Shown: in pieces, positions 35,901 to 48,054 of the stretch
Position numbering within the stretch: position 1 is the stretch's first letter
Layout of the letters: every line of letters starts with the position of its first letter
Origin: Zhengitettix transpicula
Lineage: Eukaryota > Arthropoda > Insecta > Orthoptera > Tetrigidae
Length of the DNA: 64,000 nucleotides
Assembly: GCA_037074705.1 (NCBI GenBank)
Contig: CM073590.1
Location: 179,195,246-179,259,245, forward strand
Direction of reading: 5' to 3'
Notes under the pieces: model-generated
Told to the model about the DNA's origin: nothing
Database searches by the model: none
What the model saw: only the letters and a program-made list of their open reading frames with translations
Made by a program: the position numbers and the translations under genes

Positions 35901-37328
35901 AACTTTACGTATTACTCTAAAGTGTAGTTTGTAAATTCGCAACCGGAAAAAATAATCTATACTTTACTCGGCGACTAAACAGTTTCTGTCGACATATGAA
36001 TTACACAGTATTTAAGCACTAAATAGTGGATTTTCAGTGTCATTGAGCCGAAGAACCGACAGGATGTGTCATATTCTGCAACGACTCATCCTAAGTCAAT
36101 ATTTGTTAATCGTGGTATAATAGTACCCATCCCTCTGTTTTGTTTGAAAATGTATACGGAACCATTCCAACTACTGCCTGAATTGAGTCTCTTGATACTT
36201 CGAGGAAATAGCTCCATTTCCCAACAGCGTTTTTCGATAATGGGTGATTCCAGGCCATGAAAGAGGCGAACTTTACTCTAGCCAAATCATTAACACGCTC
36301 TTTCGCTACTGTGTCTCATTATTTTTTGTTCATCCCACATTGTCGAGTTTCATATAGACGTGATTGTTGTCACAGACACGCAGACCCCTGACTCTGCTAT
36401 AATACCCGCTATAATAGGTTCGGGAAAAATGGTGTTACTACTTCAGCGAAGTGTTCTAATAAAATACGTCGAACACCTAACATTTTCGGAAGGAGTAATG
36501 CAATGTTGTCAATCAAATATATTATATTTTATTACTTTAGAGATTTAAAATGCAATTTCAAAGTTTTTGAGGTACGGTTAAGGAATTCATGCAAAATGCT
36601 TGCTCAATTCATTTTTTGCCACTTCAAAATAACTTCGCTAAACACTTGGATTCACTACACAGGGTGTTTCAGAATTCCTATTACAGACTTCTAGCGGTTG
36701 TAGATAAAGTTTTGATAAGGAACCCAATTTACCATTCGATGCAAAAGAAGTTTGAAAATCGATTTCAAATCTCCCGCTTCGCGGTACGCAAACGACTGCT
36801 GATATCGTGTGCCTTTGTGTTTAGAATCAGTTCTGCTGAGTCCGCGTTCACATCAGTTGTCATTTAGTCATTGATCAGGACAGGACGAGGCAGTACAGGA
36901 TAGTAGAATACAAGTTTCAAGATTACACTGAGATGTTGAGACGAAGTCACTTGTCCCGGACGAATGCCTATATTGGCAGTAGTATATTATCTTATCACCT
37001 TGTATTGTATGAAAACTTCAAACTGTTTTATTGTAAATAAATATATTTGAACTTAATTCAAACAACTCTGTTATTAAATAATGACATATCGTGGGAAGTT
37101 TTCTGAATTTTTTAAAAATAAATCGGAGACTGTACAAAACGTTTATTATTATAATATTAAAAACAGTCCATTCTTACTTAATGGATCTGAATTTTAATAC
37201 TTCTCTTATAAATAAATGTGTATGATATTTAAATATTAATATTAATGAAAAGCACTCAAACGTACTAACATAAATCCTATGTTATATATCGGGGTTGCAA
37301 TTCGTTAGGCGGTTGCCTGTTCGCTCTG

Positions 37329-37330
<2 letters not shown>
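35901..37330. other. No supported gene
   Basis: Frames at 36066-36867 have no domains. 'acagggtgtttcagaattcc' near 36660 resembles the ends of some insect DNA transposons, but no matching inverted end was found. Confidence 0.4.
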
Positions 37331-37420
<90 letters not shown>

Positions 37421-37422
37421 CA
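37331..37422. repeat. (CA)n microsatellite
   Basis: About 90 bp of CA dinucleotide repeats, interrupted once by 'catacata' near 37391. Open frames over it on both strands are repeat artefacts. Confidence 0.98.
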
Positions 37423-37593
37423 GAACAATAAAATAGAGACGTTGACACACAGTTGTCTGTCCATCCATCTTCATTAACAAAACTTACATACGGTCGCACG
37501 GCAATTGAAAACTTATTGTCTAATGAAATTATTTTGTTTTTTAAAATAAAATTTTGAGTGTTGTCAACTGGCCAGTGCAGTTGTATTTCTCTA

Positions 37594-37654
37594 GGCTCTT
37601 CTTAGCACCTGACGAAAGGGACAAGGATCCCAGAAACGTTGTGTGGTATTTATA
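37594..37654 (+). repeat. LINE/Penelope-tail-like repeat, copy
   Basis: 61 bp matching 54320-54380 with three differences: 'ttcttagcacctgacgaaag', 'ggacaaggatcccag', 'aaacgttgtgtggtattta'. A more diverged minus-strand relative is at 19185-19246. It is the probable 3'-region remnant of a retroelement. Confidence 0.7.
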
Positions 37655-40600
37655 GTACCGCTTTTGTCTGTATTGGCTATCTTTCTTATTCATTATTTTG
37701 TTTTTTATCCTCTGGTCAGTACTAGATCCAACCACATTCGCAGCAGCTGTCGGTTTTTTGAGGTCTGAAATCGTCGCAGCTCGAGATTAATTCATACATT
37801 GTCTACTGGATCTCATTCTTAAGGTATTCGTAATCTTTAAGCCCAGTTTCTCTGGATTGCTTATGCATAATTTACAGCTTTCCGTTGACAGCATCCGTAT
37901 CGGTATTCTGTACTAGCCAAATTTCTGTAAATAATTACGAGAGGAACAAAAACGACAAAAAGTCGTTCCAATCAAAACACAATAAAATTTTGAACTTAAA
38001 CGACTACATTCGACGGTGCGAAAATGGAAAGAAGAGGTGTGTCAAGCCATCTGCGTCATGAAATCAGGCTTACCATATATGATGGCTGACCCCGTCATCT
38101 TCTTCAGGTGAAGTGGATAACTAACGTTGATACCCTGCTGGAAGCTTGAGAACTCTTCTTCTGGTATTCGTATTACCCTAACGTAAGTAACTTCGATGTA
38201 GACTAAACATTTTAAAGTTTTACACAGGGAAAATCGATATAATATGAATTTTAAAAGCCATCCAAATCGTTTGATCTGTTTCACTTATTCGGATTTTTTT
38301 AGAATGAATTCTTTGAATTAAGGACTCAACACCAATTTCAATAAAGTTTGTGTTCCCCGTTTGCGAGCTTTTTCATGTTTTAATATTGAAGTTGTTGACA
38401 ATAAATAACTGCATCCTGAGAAGGCGACGTCATCTCTTTGACTCACAGAAGATTGTCGCTCTCATTTATAGAAGGACGCGTCTCCCGCATCGTCAGGATT
38501 AATATTGCTGCAAAAAGGACCCTGTCAGACAAAAAGTAAACGATCAGAGGAAAAAATATATATTAATCAGTGAATTAATGGTAATGAAAATTAGAGTAGA
38601 GATTAGCTCTCGTCTTCGCAGCGTTTAAGGTCATAAATTAAAACGTTGGCCCCTGAATATTTATTGGAGAAATGACCAAAAGGTGGATTTATGAGACGCG
38701 TTGCAGAAACTTTTATTTTAAGCACAGCGGCCCAAATACTTTTCAGGTTTTCATTACAAGAGAAAGTCGTTAGTTTTTAACGTGTCGTTGCTTAAACTGC
38801 ACTTTTGGATATCAAAGCTATTTGGGATTTGATTGAAATGGTACTTTATACACATAGATAATATTTTATATAAATAGTGAATATTTTGTTAATATGGGGA
38901 CAACCGTTAAGGATTTGATTTTCGTTTATTTATAAGGTTATTTAAAGGGAGTGATTGGATTGGAGTCGTGAACTTATCATAAGACTAAAAGATACACTTC
39001 TTAGGTTAGTTATATTCAGGAATTTCATGTCTGTAGCAGCGTCTTCAACCAAAAACCGAACTGTTTTTTTTATTCGAAACCCCTGTTATTTTTTATGGAT
39101 GTAACAAAATATAATTTCACTTTTTCTTCATTTTATGCATAACAGAAAATTTGAAAAATATTTATAAATTAGAATACACACATTTTTTCATCATTCGGAA
39201 TAATTCAGCGTCCTTGACCGCACATATTACAAAATCATTCGTTTAATTATTATCTTAACTGTGCAAGTTTACTTGGTTACAGAAACAACAAAATAAAGCC
39301 AATGTAGAGTCACTGAAGGTGATACACAGAATATTTAGGAATTTCTTTCTTTGAATAAGGTTTGGAATTGTATCGACACTGTAATCTAATATGTTTCGCT
39401 TTCATTGTGTAAACCGAAAAAAATCTATTTGAGTTATTTTTATTAGGTTTCTGTTAAATTCGCAGTTGATACTCAATTTTTCTTCGTGGGAAGTCAATGA
39501 TACCCTAGAGAAACCACTTTCGAAAACTTTAGTTATAATTATCACTGTATTTTGTATAGTTACCTTTTTCGGCAAATTGTATTGGACTCTTGAACGAAGA
39601 AAATGGCGTTACCGTGAAAGCGGTAGAAAGCACCTGTATTTCGAATCACGTTTATCGACTCATTCCCTGGTGGGTTGGGATCGGCCATCCGCTTGGAACA
39701 TTTGTTAATGTGGAACAGCCGTGGAGTAATCTATCGTCTCGTCTGTGATGTTGACGTGATTACGTGCTACCTAAAACATGGCTGGGGCGGAGAATTCCGC
39801 AGGCGACATCTCAGGGGGAATGGCAAATTACACCAGGGAATGCGGCCATCAAGCCATTACAATGGTTTATGTAATCGAGAAGCAAACATAAGACACTGTT
39901 TTATCCCGACAGCAGCAATGCGATGGTTTAGTGACAGCGATGGGAAAGTCTTCCTGACCACAAATAGCAGACTACTAAATCAGCACTGGGAGATAGTATA
40001 TTATAAATACATGAAAATGTAAAGTGATAATTGATTTTTGTTACGTTTCTTTTTTTAGGACTTCAGTTAAATGCTGCGAAATTGTTTTTAAACGAAATAA
40101 TATAATAAAATCTACTCTCAAGTTCCGAAGGTGTTTTTAACGTCTAATATTATTAAAATTAATGTTATTATTCACTGAAGAAGCACCTATGGATCAAAAT
40201 CCACGTAAGCACTTGAAAATTCATATAAACCTGATTTTCAACAGTAATTATGATGTACAATTCCAATAGTTGTAATCAGTAATATTTCACATACATTTAG
40301 TAAAGTGAAAATGTATTACTAGTGTGTTAAAATATAATAATGAAGTATGCCTATAAATTTAGATTTGTATCATTTGGCTATTTTATTTAATTATTACCCT
40401 TAATAAATCAACCGTTCTTTTATTTATCAACATACGGCACATTGATTCGTTTGTTTAATTCTTGCGTTTAAATAATGCTTAGGCGTAGTGATTAGCGATG
40501 TTTTGGTTGGCCCCGGATGTCCTTTTAAACATTTGTCATATCAGACGTTCTTGTGCCACTTTACATATCAAAAATTCTGTTAAAAACATAGAAGCGTTTC

Positions 40601-42960
40601 CATAATAAATTCCTAATATAATTAATTTATCTGAATATGCGTTTCGAATTTAATAATTATTTTCTTAATATATGTACACAAATTTGTCGATGTCCACAAC
40701 CGTGGAAAGTTGTTACAAACTGCGAACAAAAATTTAAATGAATTGGAACAGTTCTATTCGATTTTTCACAAATATGTATGACCGTAACTTATCATATAAA
40801 TTTTAATCTCCAATTATGAGGAAGAAGTATGAACGAGATCTGAGTTTGAATATTCATGGGTTAACGCTAACGCATAAAAAGTTCTACTAACTGCAGAAAA
40901 TATTCTGTGCGTGCAAGAATTTTTCGTCGCATTATAAACGATGAATTTTTCGAAAACGGAACCGCATAACGAGGTTCATGTCGCAATATTTTGTAAAGAG
41001 GGAGAAGTATTGAGGAACTAGACAAAGTCAAGGGCCCCATCCGTACGCAGAAACGCGAAGAAGCGGTTAATGAGGAGAAAGTGTGGCTGTTGCGAGATTC
41101 ACTGCTTCGTTTACTTTTAATTATCTCCTTTTAAAAGTAAAGAAAACGGTCTGAATTAAAACCAACTTCAATTTAGTTTTGCCGCTATGAAACTGCATCT
41201 AAAAAACGTTGTGTAGGCAAATGCATAACTTATAGTATTCAGTGTAGTCTTTGTTGTTACTTAGTGCCAGCACTGACGGTACAGAACCTATTTATCAAGT
41301 GTTGATCGATAACTATGGTTTAAATGGCATTGAAGGACATACAAGTAGGCCCTACTCTCGAGTCAGCAATGGCGACTACTTTAATGACTACTTTAATACA
41401 GGGTATATAAAATAACGTAACTACCAATGGCGTATTATTATGAAATGGTCTATGTACCAAAGAATATAAAATCTAATAGGTCTAACTGGATAAAGAATAC
41501 CATAGATCTGTAGCAAAATCGATCACCTACGGAGCAAATTAATTCAATCAAGTACGCTGGTATGAGTAACACTACTGGCATGAAGCGTACGAGTAGCTTT
41601 GTACATTTCTTTGGAATGATCCTGGCCGGCGAAGGCTAAAAATTTCCGCATTTAGACTGTCGTCTTCGGAAGTGGAACTAAAGTATGACGTAGATGTTAG
41701 ATGTATGAATTGCCGCACAGGCATCTGACCAGCGGACTTCGAGTTCTTAATTGATACTCACGAGTTTATTGGCAACTAAAATTACAGGCTATTTCAATTG
41801 TTTTAACTTGGACTAACTGCAAACAAAAATGTCGATGTACACATGAATGTAGTCCTTGGTCGAGCAAATAGAATACGTCATAATAAAAGATTATATATAT
41901 ATAATTTAAAGCAACGTTAAAGATAGTAATACTACACTAATTAAAGAAATTATAACCATATTAAACTTTAATGTTCATATTAGATTAAATACGGATTTTA
42001 TTTTTCGACGAACACGAACGTTAAAATTTTCATGTACCATTCGCTTGATTTAAACGTACTTGACGGTGTGAGTGGAGTAACAAAAAAATTTATTTATTTA
42101 ATATTTCAGGATTCATGTAAAATTAAATGTAGTTTTGAAATGTAATTTTTTTTTCTCTAGAAAGTTTTCTACCCGTCATAAATTGCACGCTAGGAGGTCC
42201 AAACGTCGTTCTCAGTTGATTTATTATCTCGTAAATGACACTCCATAAAGTTTCAACTATGTCCCAATTGTCAGTTGCGTTCAAGGGACGGGGGAGGGGA
42301 AGGAAACACTATAACAAGGAAGAAATCGCAAACTTTGTTAGAAGACGATGGAAGTGAACGTCATCGAAGCGTCGCGGAAACAATTGTTAACAGAGAAGAC
42401 TTTATTCATTCTCTACACCGAGAGTATGTCTCAATTGTTTGAGATGTTGGTAAGTATAGGAGTGAAAAAAGGATACATTCATATTCGAGCAACTATAAAA
42501 TAATTCGTTCTAAAACGTTTAAACTCGAAAGCTATATAATAGAACTTTGTTTTAAAATTAATGGAATTTTTCACCAACTTTTTCGATAGTAAAAAAGTTG
42601 TCAGCTGAAATGCTGTAGAGGAAACAGTACAACCGCGGAAGAAATTGTAAAAACCTACAATTCAGTGTTAAAATATCGCTGATCTCGGTAGATAGTGGCT
42701 ACAAAATTATAATTTTTAGTCTCTTAAGGTACCAACAATATTTATTTACTCTCTCAACTCAACGCAATGGGAACCTTTTTGACGCTCGATACTTGATATG
42801 TAGAGTATTTATGCTTCCCTAAAGGTACCGAGGGGGGTGGGCGGTTTATAATGTAATTAGCTGAAGCGCGATAGTTTTATAATTGGTATATATATATATA
42901 TATTATTTTAATGTAATTAGATATTAGCCAGGGTTGAGAGCTTGGCAAGTTGGAATTTAA
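37655..42960. other. Long AT-rich stretch, no supported gene
   Basis: No transposon recognised. About 39675-40000 is GC-richer than its surroundings and carries a 115-codon plus-strand frame (39675-40022) overlapping an 80-codon frame (39466-39708). Neither has a domain I recognise; the patch may be conserved non-coding DNA. A (TA)n run lies at about 42888-42902. Confidence 0.45.
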
Positions 42961-42964
42961 CCAG

Positions 42965-43080
42965 GCGCCGCCGTGGCGGATAGATAATCTGTTTGGTCTC
43001 GACGTAGGCACGTATGGTGTTGATCCTCGGAGGCTTCCTGGTCTGTCACACCGTGGGAAACGTCTCTCCAAAAACACCAG
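42965..43080 (+). mobile_element. Degenerate SINE-like sequence
   Basis: 'gcgccgccgtggcggataga' resembles the start and A box of tRNA-derived SINEs, and 'ggtgttgatcctcgg' could be a decayed B box. The 119-codon frame across and beyond it (43014-43373) has no recognisable domain and overlaps minus-strand frames. Confidence 0.3.
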
Positions 43081-43379
43081 AAATGAAATTAACACGTGAC
43101 TGCCTCAACCAATCACATTTCTTGGTTCAGGAAAGATCGGTCCAAAATTGGTCGAGAACATCGATATTTCACATTCAGCGAAGGGGCTGTAAAGAAAGTG
43201 TAGAGCAGACTTCTCGACGTACCGTCGCCAGGGACGGCCGTACAACCCCAAACTTGCATCATCCAGAAGACTCTGATAGAACGAGGGTGCCACATGATCA
43301 CGGCCAGAGATGCACGCAAGGTAACTGCCAAGTGTCTCAATCCTTGACGCGCCTGAGTATTATCACTACATAGCATTCT

Positions 43380-43489
43380 CTCTGCATAGGTAACTTAAAT
43401 CACTTCTCGACTAATATATTACTGTGGTATCAAATACTTTTTCTTGATTATATAAATAAATACCCTGGCAACGCCGGACACCCAGCTAG
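43380..43489 (+). mobile_element. Helitron 3' end
   Basis: Ends 'ccctggcaacgccggacacc', then 'cagCTAG' at 43489, followed by T. The short hairpin (CCGG...), CTAG terminus and following T match the complete Helitron at 60045-60965. The 5' extent is unclear; a TA-rich tract near 42890 may mark it, but no TC end was found. Confidence 0.55.
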
Positions 43490-44430
43490 TTCACAAAAAA
43501 ATATGTCAACCCATATTCAATCACAAAAACTTTTTGCGAATTCTTGAAGATTTTTTATCAGAATTAGTTTTTCCTAAAAGTTTTCAATACCAATATCGTC
43601 TTTCTGAATGTGCTTTGTTAATTCAGGTTATTTATTTTTACCTTTCCGAATTTTGTACTGAATAGATAAACAACTTTAACGATAAGACTGCTCCTGAACG
43701 TTCTGAATGTACTGATATTTGTCAAGGTATCTAGAAGCTAGGCAAAGACAAGTACGTATATGCGACAATATAATTAATTAAAAAATTCTGTATCACTTCA
43801 ACTACTTTAATTCATCTCGTGGGAGATAATTTGCCGTGAACTACTGCAGTTACCGTTCAAACATGGCGAATTTTGTGAGCTTTAAATGCTGAAGGAAATT
43901 ACTGTACATTCATATTCAGTTGTGAAAACAAATACAACCGGCTTTATAGGGTCTATACCAGATTTAATGATAGCAAACGTTTGCCTCACCTTTACTATCT
44001 TGCTGATAGTTTATAGTGTCTACTCGTCAAGTACTTGGACAATGGTATATCATATGAACTCTTTGCACAACACTATTAAAATGGTTAAAAACCAAAATAG
44101 ATTACCAATTTATGAATGTAAATATATAATTTATCAAATTGAGTATTATCCTAGGTATGTGTAGAAAATTCCCACATCGTATTTCATAAATAAGCAAATT
44201 TTTTGTACTATTTTAAACGATCCTGTGTATACAATAGTGCTGTAGGAAGATAGGTACGTTAAACAGGATACACAAACTGATTCGTGTTGTTACAACAAAC
44301 GCGATTGTTTTCTTAATGTTAATGAAATGTTTAGGGCCTACCGGAACGTTTAATGAGAAATTGTGGTAAGTAACTGTAATTAAGCAGTTCTAGTACATAA
44401 TTTAAATTTGTCCATGGGTGAGGCATACTC
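43490..44430. other. No supported gene
   Basis: AT-rich. The 92-codon frame at 43886-44164 has a hydrophobic stretch (LTFTILLIVYSVYSS) but no family resemblance and ordinary AT-rich composition. Confidence 0.35.
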
Positions 44431-44650
44431 GGCAGAGTTTAGTTTATCGCTCTGTTAACGAGGTGATGGGCCGTCGACGCCGGGACGCCATTATCTCGGC
44501 CAGACACGACGTGCCATTGTGCAGCGTCACACCTCGTCAAACTTTATAAAGGCTCATCTGCCTCCAAGGAAACGTAATATACTTTCATCTCCCAGAGCCT
44601 CCGCAGCTCAATGCCATCAAACTTTAATTAAATAATCGCAAGACACGATA
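44430..44650. promoter_or_regulatory. CpG-rich island, candidate regulatory DNA
   Basis: 'ggccgtcgacgccgggacgc' near 44469 and 'agacacgacgtgcc' sit in AT-rich flanks. A run of AT-core motifs follows: 'actttataaagg' near 44552 and 'catcaaactttaattaaata' near 44617, which look like Hox/TCF/homeodomain binding sites. No coding frame and no second copy. Regulatory function is inference. Confidence 0.3.
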
Positions 44651-44944
44651 CGCTATTACGACATAATCGAAACCCAACGTACCGTATAGCGCGTTTAATA
44701 CTTATTTTAGTTGTTTGTCGAATTCATTATTACTTGTGGAACTTAATTTGGTCCCATTCTCCATGTTTCTCCAAGCACAACGTATGCCATTACGGAATAA
44801 GTACATCATATCAGAACATAATCACAAAATGCATTAAATTATTGTAAATATGATTTGCACTCCCGATTCGTGGATATTTCTTCCTCATTTGAAAATTCAA
44901 TCGCAGTACCTTGTGTCGTTCAAAATATCCGAACTTTTTTCAAC

Positions 44945-44992
44945 ACTTGATGAATGCACAAAGTTTACAGAAACGTTGTATGGTTTTTATTC
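44945..44992 (+). repeat. Possible diverged LINE/Penelope-tail repeat
   Basis: 'tacagaaacgttgtatggtt' followed by 'tttattcacc' resembles the distal part of the repeats at 37594 and 54320, but the upstream half is too diverged to be sure. Confidence 0.3.
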
Positions 44993-45357
44993 ACCTAATT
45001 TTGTCTGTTAAATCGTCAATCTTTTGTTTATTAGAAACTAATGTAGACGTTTTTTTATTTTATAGTATAATTAATTCTGGTTCGTTCAGAATTTATACAC
45101 CGGTCTCAACCGTTAATCATTTTACCTCCAAAAATACCTGTAAGTTAGCTAATCATATGCATTAAACTGTTACTTCTACGAGGGTCCTTCGATAAGTCTG
45201 GTAATTTTAAATGAAGGAGCGGGAAATTTTCACTTTTGCGCCATTGTTTATAAATATGATCCTTTCAAAGATATTCCTAAAAGTTTTCCATATGTCTCAG
45301 TCGTAGTTTATAGTTGGCAGCCTTCTGAAATGTTAGATTTGTAGTCAGGCGGAGAAA

Positions 45358-46350
45358 ATGAAAAAAAAAAGGAATTTCGCGATGTCATTAAATACTTTTT
45401 TTGAAGTGTTGGATAGATGCTCAAATCAAAACCGAACTGTATCAAGTTCATGCGGACTCTACACCAGCATTGAAGACTATTTACTTCTGGATTAATGAGT
45501 TTAAACGCAGAAGCAAAGGAGATAAAACTCGTTCCGGCCGCACAATTGAGGTCACCACTCGGAAAACCTTCGAAAAGTTCACAATATCGTAATGTAAGAT
45601 CGCAACCTAAAGGTCCGTGAGGTATCTGATACCGTAGGTTTTTCAGCTGAACGAGTGCATTTCATCCCCCATTAAAAAAACTTTGGCGCGACGGTGCCGC
45701 GACTGTTGGCATTGGACCAAAAACGGATTGTTGAATCTAGCGATGTTTAGGAGTAACCCACAAGACTTTTTGCGCAGATTCGTAATCGTCGGTGAAACTT
45801 GGATCCATCACTACACTCCAGAGGCAAAAAAACAATCAAAACAGTGGACCAAAGCTGGTGAAAGCGCACCGAAAAAGGCGAAGACCGTTTTGTCAACTGG
45901 AAAGATGATGGAAACTGTCTTTTAGGATTCTCAGGCTATAATATTCATATATTTCTTGGAAAATGGCACATAGCAATTCTGGGCTCTATTATTCTGCTCT
46001 GTTGGATCGTTTGAAACGGGTGCTGATCGAGAAACGACCAAGATAGCCGCGCAAGAAAGGATTGTTTCACCAGGACAAGGCGCCAGCGCACACAGCAGCA
46101 GTGTCAATGGCGAAAGTGAACGATTGGGATTCGAATTGGTTTCTCATCCACCCTATTCACCAGTCATAGTTCGAAGTGAGTTCTTCTTGTTCTCGAACTT
46201 GGAAAATTTTGCTTAGTGGGAAGATATTTTAATCAAATGAAGAAGAAATCGAGAGCGTGACGGAGTATTTTGCATAGTTTGGCAAAAAAAACTATTTCTG
46301 TGATGATAATTTTGGAAACTGGTTGGGGCAAGTGTATCGCCAAGGAAGGA
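45358..46350 (+). pseudogene. Mariner transposase pseudogene
   Basis: The start region (ATG at 45358, Lys-rich) is frameshifted. Then 'STPALKTIYFWINEFKRRSK' (45401-45592) matches the N-terminal helix-turn-helix region. The catalytic core follows as 'VGETWIHHYTPE' near 45788, where the first catalytic Asp is Gly. Next is 'HQDKAPAHTAAVSMAK' near 46068, keeping the second Asp. 'YSPVIVRSEFFLF' near 46155 has Glu instead of the third Asp. 'GKCIAKEGG' just before the foldback is the usual C-terminal motif. Several stops and frameshifts are present. Two of three catalytic residues are lost, so it cannot encode an active enzyme. Confidence 0.85.
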
Positions 46351-46354
46351 GGGG

Positions 46355-46733
46355 ATTCGGCCGTTTGCCCGACAATCACTTGCCCAATGTACGTTTGCTC
46401 GACAACAGAAACCCGATTGGCATTTGCCCGACAGGACAAAATCACGATCAAGCTCCATAAGGACAGATATGAAGAGTGGTGACAAAAAATTGCGACAACT
46501 ACCAAAGTTGGTGTTGAATCTTAAATGGCACGTGCACCAAGTTTTGTTTAAACTTTTCCATGCATTAATGAATAACTTAATTTACAATAATAATCATGTA
46601 TAATAAGATAATTAACATATTAGGTGTTCTACAACCTTTATTTCGTAAAAAAATTCACCTTTCTGGAATTACCCATCGGGAAAACGTCAATCGGGATTTT
46701 CTTGTCGGGAAAACGTGCATCGGGCAAATGTGT
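46355..46733. mobile_element. Unclassified foldback element inside the mariner
   Basis: Imperfect inverted arms: left (46360-46435) 'tttgcccgacaatcacttgc', 'ccaatgtacgtttgctcg', 'cccgattggcatttgcccg'; the right arm (46672-46733), reverse-complemented, reads 'cacatttgcccgatgcacgt', 'tttcccgacaagaaaatccc', 'gattgacgttttcccgatgg'. Each arm repeats a short TTTGCCCGA/TTTTCCCGA motif several times. A ~235-bp AT-rich centre separates them. The insertion boundary is visible because mariner C-terminal coding stops at 46350 and mariner 3' untranslated sequence resumes at 46734. No open frame of its own; the overlapping frames at 46213-46505 are shadows. Family unknown to me. Confidence 0.7.
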
Positions 46734-46791
46734 TTTGGATTTTGTACTATATTTTTGTTACCATTTTACCAGACTTATCAAACAACCCTCG

Positions 46792-48054
46792 TGTTAGGAA
46801 TTTTGATGTCAAATCCATATTCGTTTACTTATGTTTTAAAATATCGGCATTTTTTGTTGCTTCCACAGTTAACTACTAAATTAAAACACGATTAATGTTG
46901 AATATACAAACGATTCGCAATAATCGTATTTAAAGAATTACTGGATTGTTACAAAACATTCATTACCAATAGGCTTTTAAGTATCATTATTTAAATTTTC
47001 TCACCGAGTTTCTTTTTATTATTTATTTTCGTATTTTAAATTTCATTATTTATGTTTTCTTTCTTATTTCGTCATGCTCAGGTTTTTACCATCAAATTTA
47101 CGCATTTTGTTTTTCCGACTTGTTCCGTTTCCTTATTGGTAGAAATCAATCATTCTAAATATGTTCTGGCAGATGTTCGGGAGTCTCTGGCGTAGTTCTG
47201 AATCTAGCTCTGGAAATTCAGACGCAGAAAGTTTATGCTGCGGATTCTCTGGGGCTGCACTAAATTATGGAAGGCTGTTTCTGCAAGTGTTGGGACTCTC
47301 AAACTCGCATTATGATTCTCAGTTGTAACCGTTGAGACAAAGTAAACTTGCTTACTGCATTCCTTCTCTTAGTATCTGCTCTGTTTCTGTATTCTTCATC
47401 CTCACAATTTCTAATGTACATTCGTGTTTATATAAGGGCTGATATAAAGTTTGGCCTCTCATTTACATTACCGCTCACTTACACAAGCAGTTTTGTAATG
47501 AACTGAAAAGCAGAGGAAGGCCGAAGCCGCTTGTGAACGAGAAAACCTAATTATATTTAAACTTTTTAACGATGTACCAAGTATTGCAGTTACCTGCGCC
47601 AAATTAACAGCCGAGTGGAACCGGCGGGGAGAAATCAATAAGCGGCCCAAAGGTCTAAGTCGGTAATTGAATGCTGCGAGCTGAAAAACGAGCCGTCCCA
47701 GCAAAACCAACTTGCCAGTTGCGTGTATCCATGTACGAGTTCATTTCACAAGTTGGCGATAAAAATTGTGAAATATGACGAAGATCTTAGCGGCGAACCA
47801 AAGCGGCGCGGAAAAAGAATCATGTGAATGTTTTTGGACAGAGAAATATGTTTAGAAATTACATTACATCTATTTCTACTCATATACGTTGCACGATGAA
47901 AACCAAATAGTTGTTAAACACATATGAAACAGTTTTATCGATCGGTAACTGAATTTTTTAAAAGTAATGGAAAACTTTTCAGTGTCATATGTCAGGACAA
48001 CGGACAGTGATTTCTGGATTATACTCGTAGTTTACGAGTGTCTTCGAGGTTATT
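46792..48054. other. No supported gene
   Basis: Mostly AT-rich. About 47500-47720 is GC-richer ('gtggaaccggcggggagaaa', then 'tcaataagcggcccaaagg'), with an 80-codon minus-strand frame lacking a domain; possible regulatory DNA or old exon. Confidence 0.4.

Larger units (their letters stand above)
45179..46791 (+). mobile_element. Dead mellifera-type mariner carrying a nested insertion
   Basis: Left terminal repeat 'cgagggtccttcgataagtc', then 'tggtaatttt', follows TA (45177-45178). The right terminal repeat, reverse-complemented, reads 'cgagggttgtttgataagtc', then 'tggtaaaatgg', ending at 46791; the TA there has become TG. The two ends frame a decayed transposase (45358-46350) and a foldback element (46355-46733). 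Without the insertion the element would be about 1.2-1.3 kb, the usual mariner size. Confidence 0.85.

Noticed and set aside
36655..36680. DNA-transposon end 'acagggtgtttcagaattcc'
   Set aside because: No inverted partner found within the following kilobase.
37277..37499. Several overlapping Cys/Val- and Thr/His-repeat proteins
   Set aside because: All are translations of the CA microsatellite.
43014..43373. 119-codon protein gene, perhaps a transposase piece
   Set aside because: Two minus-strand frames cover the same bases and no catalytic or DNA-binding motif could be matched; left unassigned.
43886..44164. Small membrane protein
   Set aside because: One hydrophobic stretch in AT-rich DNA is expected by chance; no start context or homology.
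46213..46505. 90-codon proteins on the minus strand
   Set aside because: They arise from the repeated TTTGCCCGA motifs of the foldback arm and mariner remnants.
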